NCBI GenBank assembly: GCA_002399735.1
Contig: DHEF01000017.1
Span: 351-64,350, forward strand
DNA: 64,000 nt
Direction of reading: 5' to 3'
From: Chitinophagaceae bacterium UBA4857
GTDB lineage: Bacteria; Bacteroidota; Bacteroidia; Chitinophagales; Chitinophagaceae
Part shown: positions 35,101 to 43,718 of the stretch, in pieces
How the letters are laid out: every line of letters starts with the position of its first letter
How positions within the stretch are numbered: position 1 is the first letter of the stretch
Notes under the pieces: generated by a model
The model's input: the letters and a program-made list of their open reading frames with translations, nothing else
What the model was told of the DNA's origin: nothing
The model's database searches: none
Position numbers and translations under genes: made by a program

Positions 35101-37271
35101 TTATATATATCCAGATAGTGAACTATACCAAAATGGGTGCTGGCTAAAAATGCTATTGAACCCCTTTCTGGTGCTAATACATATCTTTCTGATAAAGTTT
35201 CATGTGCTGTTAACCTAGGGACACTGTAGCCAAAAAAACTTCCCGCATTACAACCTAATACATTAAAAATCGGGTACTTGCCTACATTATTATAATTCAT
35301 TGGATTATCAAGATTAAACTCCAATGTTGTAGCTGACGAATGCCCAAAATAAGTTAATAACCCCAACCCTTCATTCATAAGCTTTGTCAGATGAGCACTG
35401 CTTAATTGTTGCACCGCATCAGCTGTGCTTTTAACAAACGATGTAACCTTACCTGCATATAAAGAGTCCTGAATAATACGAGCATGATTATTTAAAGAAC
35501 CGGTTAATAAATTAGTCAAATCAACAGACCCTGCTCCTACTACATGCACCACATTTTTCATCCATGCCTTATCAGCAATTGTTGATGAGTTATAGCTATA
35601 CCACTGTTCATATTGTTTTAATTTATTCAAATAAACAGCTACCTCATCAGTATTAATAACGGATAAGCGGCCAATTGGCGTTAAAGGAATTGATCGACCC
35701 GGGTTGGCAGTCAGTAAATTATCCGATGCCGGTGTACCAAATGTTGGGACCATATTCAAAGTCTCAACAGAAGCTGCTGACTGATTAGCATTATAACTGG
35801 TATATTCCATTCCTCTGCCAATTAGCAAAATATTCTTTAAGGGTAACGCAAAATTTACTCTTGACCACAGTATAAAGTTCCTGATAGATAATGGATGCTT
35901 TTTAATGCCAAAAGCAAACTGATCTACCAGTTGATCAATCATGTAAATATTGGTTCTGTATCCTCCTCCGGCAACTGAACTCCTATATGCCTTATAATCC
36001 TGTAAAGGATTTGTTCCAGATGATGAATTGGTATTTAATAATTCATTACTTATAATAAGATAATCCCCTTGGTTTGCCGCAACCTTATAATCAATAAAAT
36101 CTCTTCTTTCAATTCCTGTTACTAACCTAACATTTGTAGCCGCCTGGCCTACTAATACCATTTTTGCAGTAACGGCAGACCCTTCAATATAATATTTAAA
36201 ACTGGTGTTGGTACTATTTGTTGCAGCAGCGTAGCGTTTGCCATTAGTTAAATCGAGTAGAATTGGCATACCCCCGGCACTACTGAATCCTGTAATATCT
36301 AAATATCGGCTAGCTGATGATGCTGATAATTCGAAAGGAAAGTTTAACACACTGGTACCACCAAAATTAAATTGTCTTGGATAGGTTAACTCAATTTTAC
36401 CTATAACCATTCTATCAGTACCAGCTTCCGCAGTATTATTCTTAATTACAAATGCAGCACTATTGGAAGGAATTAATGACTTATCAAAATCACCTGTAAG
36501 TTTTAAATAATTATAGAAATTAAGGCTGCGGTTAAAAATTTCAGTGCCATTTAAAGTTGCCGAAAAGCTTCTTGTTTTATTGGCATCACCAGCCAAATTA
36601 AGGTTAACAGTTATACCCGGTGCACCTACTTCATTTGACATAAATAAACTACCAGCAGTATAAGTTACATTGGCCCCATTGCCAATGTTAGCAGACGTCC
36701 ACCCTTCAGCCTGATCGTAAGAAGAAGAATAGGTATAATCACTTTCGATTTGAGCAGAATAACCGCCATGTCTTTTGTTTTTATAATACTGTCCAACAGT
36801 ATGCATAAAAAATTTTTCCGCAACAGTTCCACCAGGTATAACACTTTGTTCAGGAACCAGTCTTTTATTTGCGACACCGGGATTTAAGGTTAAAAAGTAA
36901 GCCGCTGTATCGGTTTGTAAACTCCATTTATCGTTTATCTGAAAATCCGCCTGTCTGTATAAAGCATTATCGGGTTTACCGTCATTCATCTCGCCCCAAA
37001 ACTCAATATAATCGGAAGTACCTAATACACCTGCTTGTACAGATGTATAGATGGGTATTTCAACCCCGTTTCGCCATAACTGAAAATTATTTACATCGGC
37101 GCCGGCCAAACCAATGCCAGCTAATACAGGCTGGTTAATACGGTACATACCACTTACCGCTACTTTAAGTTTGTAATAGGTTTTAGAGTAGTCAATCCAT
37201 TCGTTATTATATGTTTGTGCCCCTGCTTTAAGCACTGTGAAAACAAATAAAAAGAGTAGAATTCTTTTCAT
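32187..37271 (-). CDS. porU2: Type IX secretion sortase, PorU2-like (C25 peptidase family)
   Basis: This is a 1694-residue secreted protein with a signal peptide ending about residue 19. Residues ~400-770 form a gingipain-like C25 domain with catalytic His644 in Y-F-G-H-S-S and Cys674 in V-L-G-C-N-A-G. Long beta-rich regions follow. At the C-terminus (~1584 onward) a Y-P-N-P-F...G-V-Y-L-Y-R-V sorting-type domain ends in G-Y-G-K-M-Y-L-M-R. PorU cleaves the C-terminal signal of T9SS cargo and transfers cargo to a surface anchor. At this length, with this tail, it fits PorU2 better than PorU (P. gingivalis PorU is ~1150). The PorV/PorQ-family gene lies 18 bp upstream. Confidence 0.85.
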   Translation of the reverse strand: MKRILLFLFVFTVLKAGAQTYNNEWIDYSKTYYKLKVAVSGMYRINQPVLAGIGLAGADVNNFQLWRNGVEIPIYTSVQAGVLGTSDYIEFWGEMNDGKPDNALYRQADFQINDKWSLQTDTAAYFLTLNPGVANKRLVPEQSVIPGGTVAEKFFMHTVGQYYKNKRHGGYSAQIESDYTYSSSYDQAEGWTSANIGNGANVTYTAGSLFMSNEVGAPGITVNLNLAGDANKTRSFSATLNGTEIFNRSLNFYNYLKLTGDFDKSLIPSNSAAFVIKNNTAEAGTDRMVIGKIELTYPRQFNFGGTSVLNFPFELSASSASRYLDITGFSSAGGMPILLDLTNGKRYAAATNSTNTSFKYYIEGSAVTAKMVLVGQAATNVRLVTGIERRDFIDYKVAANQGDYLIISNELLNTNSSSGTNPLQDYKAYRSSVAGGGYRTNIYMIDQLVDQFAFGIKKHPLSIRNFILWSRVNFALPLKNILLIGRGMEYTSYNANQSAASVETLNMVPTFGTPASDNLLTANPGRSIPLTPIGRLSVINTDEVAVYLNKLKQYEQWYSYNSSTIADKAWMKNVVHVVGAGSVDLTNLLTGSLNNHARIIQDSLYAGKVTSFVKSTADAVQQLSSAHLTKLMNEGLGLLTYFGHSSATTLEFNLDNPMNYNNVGKYPIFNVLGCNAGSFFGYSVPRLTAHETLSERYVLAPERGSIAFLASTHFGIVHYLDIYNQNHYTALSRTKYGATLGEILDEGIQRMFSVLTENDFYARFQCEQYTLHGDPAIKYYAAEKPDYAIEDQLVKVSPNFVSLAETQYNLSFAYNNIGKAIKDSITIEVKRTLPDLTTDILLSKRVLFTTFQDSISINVPIVQSRDKGIHKITITLDAKNEVDELYESNNSITKEVHIYEDEARPVYPENLSIVNKQDIKLIMSSANPFASSRQYVVEVDTTEMFNSPLKAVRNISSTGGVFDVDMPLTLADGSVYYWRVSPQPEDGQWKWNTSSFIYLPNSDIGFNQSHLYQQFKSDYNRIHLDSTDRRLDFNYTNRGIFIRNGVFLPPYTQASGFSVIVDDVTTYQSVCGWSGIIFNVLDSISLKAWLNNDATNGIVPGRFGSDDVCGVNRNWNFQYNILQPAKRKSVVEFMDNVIPDGAYVVVKNISNHIANTNTYASDWQNDASFMGPGNTMYHRLKENGFATIDSFDRPRAFIFIYRKNRPDFTPLYVFSQGTTDPITLNVSLQTIDTLGHITSPKFGPAKGWKRLYWNGQIADNQTNGDRATVDVIGINNAGVEATLFSNLDVTQQDFDVSSVDANVYPYMKLRMVNRDSIYATPYQLNYWRLTYDPVPEGAIAPNLYLSKKDTVDIGEPLKLGIGFKNVSAVGFSDSLKVKLTVTDKNNVENIIPVPKQEDLKAGALLKLNVDIPTQNLSGENRLYVNFNPDFDQPETSLFNNFAFTEFYVRPDSLNPIMDVTFDGVHILNRDIISAKPNILIKLKDDAKWMVLDQQDIVSVKLRYPDGTIRTFDFNSDTLLFTGAGVAPNDNNTATITFKPHLLQDGEYELMVAGKDRSENVAGNMEYRVAFQVINKPMISNMLNYPNPFTTSTAFVFTLTGSEVPQNIRIQILTITGKVVREITKDELGPLHIGNNITQFKWDGTDQYGAKLANGVYLYRVITNHQGKSLDKYKASGDNTDKYFNKGYGKMYLMR

Positions 37272-37289
37272 AAAGGTTCGTTTATTATA

Positions 37290-38405
37290 TTATTTCTTCT
37301 TCTTGTTTTTATCACCGGCAAGATTTAACCTAAGCGAAAAAACGTGTGTAAAGAGGGGGTTTGATTGGTTGGCAAGATTAGCAAATGCATAATCTATAGT
37401 TACATTCTGAATTTTAAATCCGGCACCTGCACTAGGCTGGTATATCCATACTTTTTTCTGATTTAAAGTATCTCCATCAGACAAAGCTTTTTGAAAGTTA
37501 TTAATACCGGCACGTATATAAAACACATCATTAACATTACATTCCAGGCCTATTTTAGGGTCTACACTTACAGGGTCACCCACAATAACGGTATTTCTCT
37601 TACCATCAAAAGTCACATCTGTATTTACTTCTGCCAATAAGGATACTTTTTTGCTTACATTAAATTCACGGGCAATGCCAAGCACTAATCTTGGTGCAGT
37701 CATTTCGGTTGATTTAACAGGAATGTCATTATTGGTTAAATACAAGGCTTCTTTTTCTCTTTCAGTAAAACTGAATGCCCATGTATTAAAAGTGCTGGTA
37801 ATATCGCGGCCCACAACGCCAAAGCGCCATTTATTTTGTACAATTTGTAGTCCGGCATCTAATCCAAAACCCCAGGCCCGTGCAAACTTCCCTACATTAC
37901 GATGAATAACTTTTGCATTTAAGCCAAAGTTTATTTTTTTCTTTTCAGTGTCTTTTATTTTTTGAGCAAACGATAATAAAAAAGCATAATCAGCAGAAGA
38001 AAACTCCTGAATATTATTATAATTAATAGTACCATCCGGTTCTACTAAAAATAAAGTGTTCATAATATCATCTACTGCAAAACGTAAACCGGTAATGGCC
38101 ACAGTTCTTTTATTATTAGCCGATGGGATAGCCACATTTACAAAGTCATATTTACCAATGCCGGCAAAATATTCTGAGTGCATTAAGTTCACTTGGGGGT
38201 TGTCCTTAATATTCGCTAATCCGGCTGGATTCCAATAAGCAGCAGTACCATCATCTGAGCTGGCTACTTGCGAGCTCCCCATTGCCAAACCACGGGCCCC
38301 GGCACCGATATTTAAAAATTCGTTAGAGTATTTTCTGAACTGCGCCTGAGTTTGGGTACAGACTAATAGTAGCAGTAAGTATAGGTATACTATGCGAAGC
38401 TTCAT
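37290..38405 (-). CDS. PorV/PorQ-family outer membrane beta-barrel
   Basis: This is a 371-residue protein with a signal peptide (~22 residues ending TQAQ). The family-typical F-L-N-I-G-A-G-A-R-G-L-A-M-G segment is followed by A-Y-W-N-P-A-G-L. Alternating strands continue to the end, as in FadL-type barrels. PorV shuttles T9SS cargo from the translocon to PorU. It precedes the PorU2-like gene by 18 bp in one operon, an arrangement that supports a dedicated PorU2-PorV pair. A TAGTTTTG box on the minus strand at 38464-38471 could be part of its promoter, though no clear -33 element was found. Confidence 0.85.
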   Translation of the reverse strand: MKLRIVYLYLLLLLVCTQTQAQFRKYSNEFLNIGAGARGLAMGSSQVASSDDGTAAYWNPAGLANIKDNPQVNLMHSEYFAGIGKYDFVNVAIPSANNKRTVAITGLRFAVDDIMNTLFLVEPDGTINYNNIQEFSSADYAFLLSFAQKIKDTEKKKINFGLNAKVIHRNVGKFARAWGFGLDAGLQIVQNKWRFGVVGRDITSTFNTWAFSFTEREKEALYLTNNDIPVKSTEMTAPRLVLGIAREFNVSKKVSLLAEVNTDVTFDGKRNTVIVGDPVSVDPKIGLECNVNDVFYIRAGINNFQKALSDGDTLNQKKVWIYQPSAGAGFKIQNVTIDYAFANLANQSNPLFTHVFSLRLNLAGDKNKKKK

Positions 38406-38463
38406 TCGGATAATTTTCTTATAAGCAATTAAAAAAAGCTGTTAGGGTTACAAGATCAACGTG

Positions 38464-38471
38464 CAAAACTA
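38464..38471 (-). promoter_or_regulatory. Candidate Bacteroidota -7 box for the porV/porU2 operon
   Basis: The minus strand reads TAGTTTTG, matching the TAnnTTTG -7 consensus, 59 bases before the ATG. A matching TTG at -33 is not evident, so support is weak. Confidence 0.3.
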
Positions 38472-38609
38472 ATATTTTTTGCATGTTTCTGCGTAATTTT
38501 TACACACTAAGGCGAAGTACTGATAACGAAATGCTTATAAAAATATTGTTCTTACTACCTATATATGGCCATTGAAAAATGTACTTTTGTAAAAAAAGTA
38601 GATAACACA

Positions 38610-39884
38610 ATGAATATCATTGAAGAATTAAGATGGCGGGGCATGATTCAGGATATTATGCCCGGAACGGAAGAACAACTGAAAAAAGAGGTTACTACTG
38701 GTTATATTGGTTTTGACCCTACTGCTACCAGCCTGCATATTGGCAGCCTTGTGCCCATCCTTTTACTTATGCATTTACAAAAAGCCGGGCACAAACCCCT
38801 TGCTTTAATTGGTGGTGCCACCGGTATGATTGGCGATCCAAGTGGAAAAAGCGAAGAACGTAACTTATTGGATGAAGACACTTTAGAAAAAAATGTTGCT
38901 GGTATAAAGGCTCAATTGGAAAGGTTTTTAAACTTTGACACCACCCTACCCAATGCTGCCGAAATTGTAAATAACTATACTTGGTTTAAAACCATCAGTT
39001 TTATCGATTTTTTACGTGATGCCGGTAAACATATTACGGTTAACTACATGATGGCCAAGGATAGCGTAAAAAAACGTTTTGAAGGCGAAGTGGGTATTAG
39101 TTATACTGAATTTGCTTACCAATTGATGCAAGGCTATGATTACTACTGGCTTAACGCAAATAAAGATTGTAAATTACAAATGGGAGGGAGCGACCAATGG
39201 GGTAATATAACCACCGGTACCGAGCTGGTTAGACGAAAATCGGGCAACGAAGCCTTTGCTTTTACCTGCCCGCTTATTAAAAAAGCCGATGGTACCAAGT
39301 TTGGTAAAACCGAATCGGGTAATGTGTGGTTAGATGAAGAAAGAACTACACCTTACCAGTTTTATCAGTTTTGGTTAAACGCCAGTGATGCCGATGCTGT
39401 TAACTGGATTAAAATTTTTACTTTTTTAAGTAAAGAAGAAGTAGACACATTAAGCTCCCGGCACCAACAAAACCCGGCTGACAGACTAATACAGAAAAAA
39501 CTGGCTGAAGAAGTTACCGTCTTGGTACATGGCCGCGATAAATACGAACAGGCAGTGGCCACTACACAAAAACTGTTTGCTAAAAAAGATAATGACAGTG
39601 AATTAACCTTAGAGGATTTAAACAATATTGAAGGTATTGTAAAAGCCGATTACGAAGCGGCTAAAATTACCGAAGGTGTAAATATTGTTACCTTATTAGC
39701 CGAAACCGGTGTGTTTGCCAGTAAAGGCGAAGCCCGAAAAATGGTACAAGGCGGTGGTGTAAGTATCAACCGACAAAAGAACGATGATATTTTAACAACC
39801 ATTAACAACAGCCATTTATTGTACGATAAATACATTCTTGTACAAAAAGGTAAACGTAATTACTACCTGATACAAGTACAATGA
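38610..39884 (+). CDS. tyrS: Tyrosyl-tRNA synthetase
   Basis: From the ATG at 38610 the protein has 424 residues; the frame is open to 38565, but the family N-terminus begins at MNIIEELRWRG, so I use the internal start. The class I HIGH motif is H-I-G-S (43-46) and the KMSKS motif is K-F-G-K-T. A G-D-P-S-G-K segment and a C-terminal S4 RNA-binding domain (G-E-A-R-K-M-V...G-V-S-I-N) are present. It charges tRNA-Tyr. Divergent from porV and followed by a terminator. Confidence 0.97.
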   Translation: MNIIEELRWRGMIQDIMPGTEEQLKKEVTTGYIGFDPTATSLHIGSLVPILLLMHLQKAGHKPLALIGGATGMIGDPSGKSEERNLLDEDTLEKNVAGIKAQLERFLNFDTTLPNAAEIVNNYTWFKTISFIDFLRDAGKHITVNYMMAKDSVKKRFEGEVGISYTEFAYQLMQGYDYYWLNANKDCKLQMGGSDQWGNITTGTELVRRKSGNEAFAFTCPLIKKADGTKFGKTESGNVWLDEERTTPYQFYQFWLNASDADAVNWIKIFTFLSKEEVDTLSSRHQQNPADRLIQKKLAEEVTVLVHGRDKYEQAVATTQKLFAKKDNDSELTLEDLNNIEGIVKADYEAAKITEGVNIVTLLAETGVFASKGEARKMVQGGGVSINRQKNDDILTTINNSHLLYDKYILVQKGKRNYYLIQVQ

Positions 39885-39905
39885 AAAACTATTCTCATTT
39901 AATTT

Positions 39906-39933
39906 AAAGTGGTGCTCGTGTGCCACTTTTTTT
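39906..39933 (+). terminator. tyrS terminator
   Basis: The stem AAAGTGG (39906-39912) with CCACTTT (39923-39929) is followed by a T run to 39933, 22 bp after the tyrS stop. Confidence 0.8.
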
Positions 39934-39966
39934 ATTTTGTTACCAGCCGTCAGTTCCCTGATTGAT

Positions 39967-40000
39967 GCCTCCCCAACCCCTCCGAAGGAGGGGCTTTAGA
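39967..40000. repeat. Dispersed repeat family C, copy C1
   Basis: GCCTCCCC then AACCCCTCCGAAGGAGGGGC then TTTAG. CCCCTCCGAAGGAGGGG is a perfect hairpin. A near-identical copy is at 61086-61120. Confidence 0.8.
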
Positions 40001-40023
40001 AAACTCTATATTAGAATAGTTAT

Positions 40024-40080
40024 TTTGTTGACCGGCTTCATTGCTGCTATCATCGTCCCTTGCGACGCTCCTTTCATCGT
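40024..40080 (-). repeat. Dispersed repeat family A, copy A5
   Basis: On the minus strand it holds GAGCGTCGCAAGGGACGATG and then ATAGCAGCAATGAAGCCGGT. It lacks the AATAGAATTACTG arm. It lies in opposite orientation to A6, 140 bp away. Confidence 0.75.
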
Positions 40081-40220
40081 TCCGTTCTTTGTGCAGCAGA
40101 GGGAGGTCCGATAGTTGGAGAGTTCGGTAGACCGAAAGATGAAAGGCTGAAAGTGAATAGTCAATTGTGAATAGTGAGTATTTCTTTGCTATAACCATTA
40201 ACTAAAAAAGTCGAATAAAG

Positions 40221-40287
40221 TTATGCAGTACAAGAGTGCGACGCAAGGGACGATGACCAGTGTTACTACAGCTGATAACAAAAAAAC
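40221..40287 (+). repeat. Dispersed repeat family A, copy A6
   Basis: TATGCAGTACAAGAGTGCGA then CGCAAGGGACGATGACCAGT then GTTACTACAGCTGATAACAA. Bases 40223-40253 match A3 exactly over 31 bp, inverted. This is a good reference copy of the right half. Confidence 0.85.
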
Positions 40288-40327
40288 AAAAACCGATAAT
40301 AGCGTAAACTAAAAACCAGTAAAGAAT

Positions 40328-41131
40328 TTACTTGGTTTGGGCGTACGTTTTGTTTTTGCGGGAAAAACGAACACTGTTGTCACCAATAGAATTATTGGCC
40401 ACCCTGTTACGGTAGTTTTTAAAATGACTTTGCCATTTTAGTCTTATTACGCCTAAAATACCTTCTTTAATTATACCCTTATTCATTTTTGAAACGCCAT
40501 AAGTACGATCCTGAAAAATGATAGGTACTTCTTTTATTTTAAAACCCAGTTTCCAAGCTGCAAATTTCATTTCTATCTGGAATGCATAGCCTACAAAGCG
40601 TATTTCATCCAGATTAATGGTTTCCAAAACCTGTCTTTTATAACAAACAAAACCTGCGGTAGCATCTTTAATAGGCATCCAGGTTATAACACGGGTGTAA
40701 AAAGAAGCGCCTTTTGAAAGAATAATTCTGTTGGCCGGCCAATTAACCACGCCACCACCCTTAACATACCTGGAACCAACAGCTACATCAGCCCCCTGAT
40801 TTTTACAAGCATCATACAATCGGGGAAGGTCGGCGGGGTTGTGTGAAAAATCGGCATCCATTTCAAAAATGAACTCATACCCATTATGTATACACCATTT
40901 AAAACCATGAATGTATGCCGTTCCCAAACCCAGTTTACCGGTACGCTGTTCTAAAAAAAGCTGGTTGGGAAATTTGTGCTGTAAAGTTTTAACTATATCC
41001 GCAGTACCATCTGGAGAGCCATCGTCAATTACCAATACGTGAAAACCTTCATGCAGGTTAAAAATTGCATGCAGAATATTAGAAATATTCTCTTTTTCAT
41101 TATAAGTTGGTATGATGACTATTTTTTCCAA
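40328..41131 (-). CDS. Polyprenol monophosphomannose synthase (DPM1-like GT2)
   Basis: This is a 267-residue GT-A enzyme. The N-terminus is I-P-T-Y-N-E-K-E-N, with V-I-D-D-G-S-P-D-G-T (nucleotide site), the metal motif M-D-A-D-F-S-H-N-P and the family's G-S-R-Y-V-K-G-G motif. No C-terminal membrane domain is present, matching DPM1 rather than ArnC. It makes polyprenyl-phosphate-mannose (or glucose), a donor for GT-C enzymes on the outer side of the inner membrane, such as those at 4766 and 8977. Single gene. Confidence 0.9.
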   Translation of the reverse strand: MEKIVIIPTYNEKENISNILHAIFNLHEGFHVLVIDDGSPDGTADIVKTLQHKFPNQLFLEQRTGKLGLGTAYIHGFKWCIHNGYEFIFEMDADFSHNPADLPRLYDACKNQGADVAVGSRYVKGGGVVNWPANRIILSKGASFYTRVITWMPIKDATAGFVCYKRQVLETINLDEIRFVGYAFQIEMKFAAWKLGFKIKEVPIIFQDRTYGVSKMNKGIIKEGILGVIRLKWQSHFKNYRNRVANNSIGDNSVRFSRKNKTYAQTK

Positions 41132-41312
41132 AGTACTAATCAGTAAAAAAGTTGCTACAAAAATAGTATATTAATTTGCTTAGCGCTGTTAAAATTGGAG
41201 ATCAAATTGAAAATTATTCAACCAATTCTTCAATGAACATATACATACAATTTTTCTATACAATCCTATAAATATCAGGTAAATATGTAAGAAAAAACAA
41301 AAAAAATATTAC

Positions 41313-42800
41313 TTAGTAGGCAAATTTGTAAATATTGTTAGACTGTAGGGGCAAATTAAAATGAAACATATTGTTTAATAATAAAGGAAAAACATTCACA
41401 TTGCTTACACTATCTGCTAACAAAAACGATACAGTTGGCGGAGTATAAATAGACAATAAATTAGAATATAAAAGCTTTTCTTTCTCGTTGGGCAGATAAC
41501 GATTTCCATGATCACTTAGCAAGATGATAATTGCTTGTTTTTTTGTATTTGCCAGCAATGAGTCTAAATAACTAAGCACTACTTTATTGGTATATTTCAG
41601 GTAAGACAAATAGGCATTCTTATCATTGAACTGTTGTTTTTTTAACTCACTAAAAGTAAGCTCCCTTCCCGTACTATCATTATAATATGGATAATGCGGC
41701 ATCAATAAATGGGTATAAACAATTTTAGGCTTACTGCTCTCCATATTTGATATGGCTAAGGTTTCGTCTGCCGCCATTTTATTATTCTTCCCGGCCGCAT
41801 ATTTTTCCTTCTTCAAGTACCAATCAATATTGTACCTGGTGGCTATATTCAAAAAAACATCTTTTCTTAACCTGCTTAACAAAGTGGCTTGCGTGATAAC
41901 ATCTGTTTTCGACGGCACAAAACCTTCCACGTTAGGAGAAGCCTGATCTCTTACCCGGAATATTGACTGATTATAAAACTGATAACCATTATTTTCAAAA
42001 AAACTAATTATAGGATTATCATTTATAAGTTTACGAGAATGATTAAAACCCATTGCACTATTGGCCACATGAGCTGAATCCATAAACTGAGCCGAAAAAA
42101 GTGAAGAGGTTGAATAAATTGTTGCATTGTAGTTAGAGATACTACCATCAGACACCTGAAAACCTCTTTGTAGCAAGTTATTTATAAAAGGGCTGTTGTC
42201 ATAATTATAACCTTCTGAAAGCTGTTGCTTACCAGCGTATTCATCTAATATAGTGATGTAAATGTCCGGCTTATTAATGCTGTCCGGTATTTTAGCAGTC
42301 TTAATGTAATCAGTAATATCCTGCCTCAAGTGTAACTTCTCCTCTTTACTTTTCCCATAAACGGAATTATAAAGAAAGCCGACCCCTTCGATAACTATTA
42401 AAAAAACAAATAGCAGGTTTAAAAAGTAAATGCCTCTATCAACCCGCTTACTTTTTTTTAACCACCACAGAAAAGCAACCAGCAATAACAAAAAGAGAGA
42501 CAAAATGAATACGTACTTTGTAAGTATGGGAAAAATAACTACTTGCTTTAACCAATCATGTAAAGCGCCAAAAAAAAGATGAAAGCTCATTAACACGAAT
42601 ACGGCTAATGCTGCTTTATGCAGACTTTTAAACAGCCCGTAAAACAAACCCACCAAAATTGCAGACGTCAAAATATAGGTAGCCCATAATATCAGTCCAT
42701 CCCCCAAAGGTATCTGCCCTTTGTTTTCTACTGCACCATGTACAATAAAAAACAAGGGTAGGGTTAAAATAAAAAATGGATATTTTTTCAGAAGCCTCAT
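41313..42800 (-). CDS. Membrane sulfatase-fold protein (alkaline phosphatase superfamily)
   Basis: This is a 495-residue protein with about five N-terminal helices (to ~155) and a periplasmic sulfatase-like domain. The first metal-binding strand is P-D-I-Y-I-T-I-L-D-E-Y. A Thr/Ser-rich stretch N-Y-N-A-T-I-Y-S-T-S-S supplies the likely nucleophile. The second metal site is I-I-L-L-S-D-H-G-N-R. The architecture matches phosphoethanolamine or phosphoglycerol transferases (EptA/LtaS relatives) that modify envelope lipids or glycans. Cleaving enzyme or transferase cannot be decided. Confidence 0.78.
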   Translation of the reverse strand: MRLLKKYPFFILTLPLFFIVHGAVENKGQIPLGDGLILWATYILTSAILVGLFYGLFKSLHKAALAVFVLMSFHLFFGALHDWLKQVVIFPILTKYVFILSLFLLLLVAFLWWLKKSKRVDRGIYFLNLLFVFLIVIEGVGFLYNSVYGKSKEEKLHLRQDITDYIKTAKIPDSINKPDIYITILDEYAGKQQLSEGYNYDNSPFINNLLQRGFQVSDGSISNYNATIYSTSSLFSAQFMDSAHVANSAMGFNHSRKLINDNPIISFFENNGYQFYNQSIFRVRDQASPNVEGFVPSKTDVITQATLLSRLRKDVFLNIATRYNIDWYLKKEKYAAGKNNKMAADETLAISNMESSKPKIVYTHLLMPHYPYYNDSTGRELTFSELKKQQFNDKNAYLSYLKYTNKVVLSYLDSLLANTKKQAIIILLSDHGNRYLPNEKEKLLYSNLLSIYTPPTVSFLLADSVSNVNVFPLLLNNMFHFNLPLQSNNIYKFAY

Positions 42801-42819
42801 ATTGTAAATGAGTTTTTCT

Positions 42820-43587
42820 TTACCCCTTTTTCAGCTTAATGCGTGTAAAAATCTCCGTAAGTTTTTGCTTGGTATTTTGCGGAAAATCGCCACGCATCAT
42901 CCAATCATAATATTGCGGTTCACTGGTAAGCACTTCAGCTACCGATTTACCTTTGTACTTGCCAAAGTTAAAAATCTCCACACCATTTTCCATAATAAAC
43001 CTACGGGCAAAATCAACAATTACTTCTTCGCCTATTGTTTTATTAATACTCTCCAGTGTTCTGCCTAATTCCGGGTAACGATCTACCTGCGCTAATAAAA
43101 TTTCGTAAGTAGCTGTTGCATCTGCTTCGGCACTGTGGGCATTCTCCAATGTTTTATTGCAATAAAATTTGTAAGCGGCACTAAGCGTACGCTGTTCCAT
43201 TTTATGAAAAATATTCTGAACATCCACCATTTTGCGGCCTTTCATTTCAAAAATAACTCCGGCACGCAAAAACTCTTCATTTAATAAAGGAATATCAAAA
43301 CGGTTTGAATTATACCCCCCTAAGTCGCAGCCATCCAGCATTTGTTTTAACTCCTGAGCTGCTTGTTTAAAAGTAGGTGCGTCTTTAACCATCTCATCTG
43401 TAATACCATGAATATCAGATGAGCTTTTAGGAATAGCCATTTCAGGGTTAATCAATTTACGTTTAACCGTTTTAGTACCATCAGGTAAAATCTTTACAAT
43501 AGCTATCTCTACAATTCGGTCTGTACCCAGGTTTACACCGGTAGTTTCTAAGTCAATAAATGCAAGCGGTTTTGTTAAATGCAACAT
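42820..43587 (-). CDS. DnaQ-like 3'-5' exonuclease (DEDDh) with C-terminal DUF3820-like domain
   Basis: This is a 255-residue protein. Exo I is I-D-L-E-T-T-G (Asp12, Glu14), exo II carries N-S-N-R-F-D, and exo III is H-S-A-E-A-D. After ~195 comes F-N-F-G-K-Y-K-G-K-S-V-A-E-V and a W-M-M-R-G-D-F segment, typical of the small DUF3820 module fused to or beside DnaQ-type nucleases in Bacteroidota. A role in DNA repair or proofreading is likely. It lies between the membrane sulfatase-like gene and a lipoprotein gene. Confidence 0.88.
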   Translation of the reverse strand: MLHLTKPLAFIDLETTGVNLGTDRIVEIAIVKILPDGTKTVKRKLINPEMAIPKSSSDIHGITDEMVKDAPTFKQAAQELKQMLDGCDLGGYNSNRFDIPLLNEEFLRAGVIFEMKGRKMVDVQNIFHKMEQRTLSAAYKFYCNKTLENAHSAEADATATYEILLAQVDRYPELGRTLESINKTIGEEVIVDFARRFIMENGVEIFNFGKYKGKSVAEVLTSEPQYYDWMMRGDFPQNTKQKLTEIFTRIKLKKG

Positions 43588-43675
43588 GCGGATGAATTTG
43601 CGTTTTTGAAAGGGGTAAAGATAGGGCTTATCGCCAAAACAATACTAACTACATTACGCAATTGTATAAACAGCA

Positions 43676-43697
43676 AAAGCAGGCTTGCGCCTGCTTT
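43676..43697 (-). terminator. Terminator after the lipoprotein gene
   Basis: The 9-bp stem AAAGCAGGC (43676-43684) / GCCTGCTTT (43689-43697), with a TTGC loop, lies 21 bp after the lipoprotein stop. The minus strand continues TTTTGCTGTT, a short T run. Confidence 0.7.
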
Positions 43698-43718
43698 CTC
43701 ACCTGTTCATTCCCACTA

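Larger units (their letters stand above)
39885..40327. other. 443-bp intergenic region with terminator and three repeats
   Basis: It contains the tyrS terminator (39906-39933), family C copy C1 (39967-40000) and inverted family A copies A5 (40024-40080) and A6 (40221-40287), and no gene. Bases 40081-40220 show nothing recognisable. Confidence 0.65.

Noticed and set aside
38565..38609. 15-codon extension of tyrS
   Set aside because: TyrRS proteins in this group begin at MNxxEELRWRG; the extension has no family match.
40081..40220. Possible small RNA or gene between A5 and A6
   Set aside because: No frame, terminator or strong fold seen; it looks like degenerate spacer.
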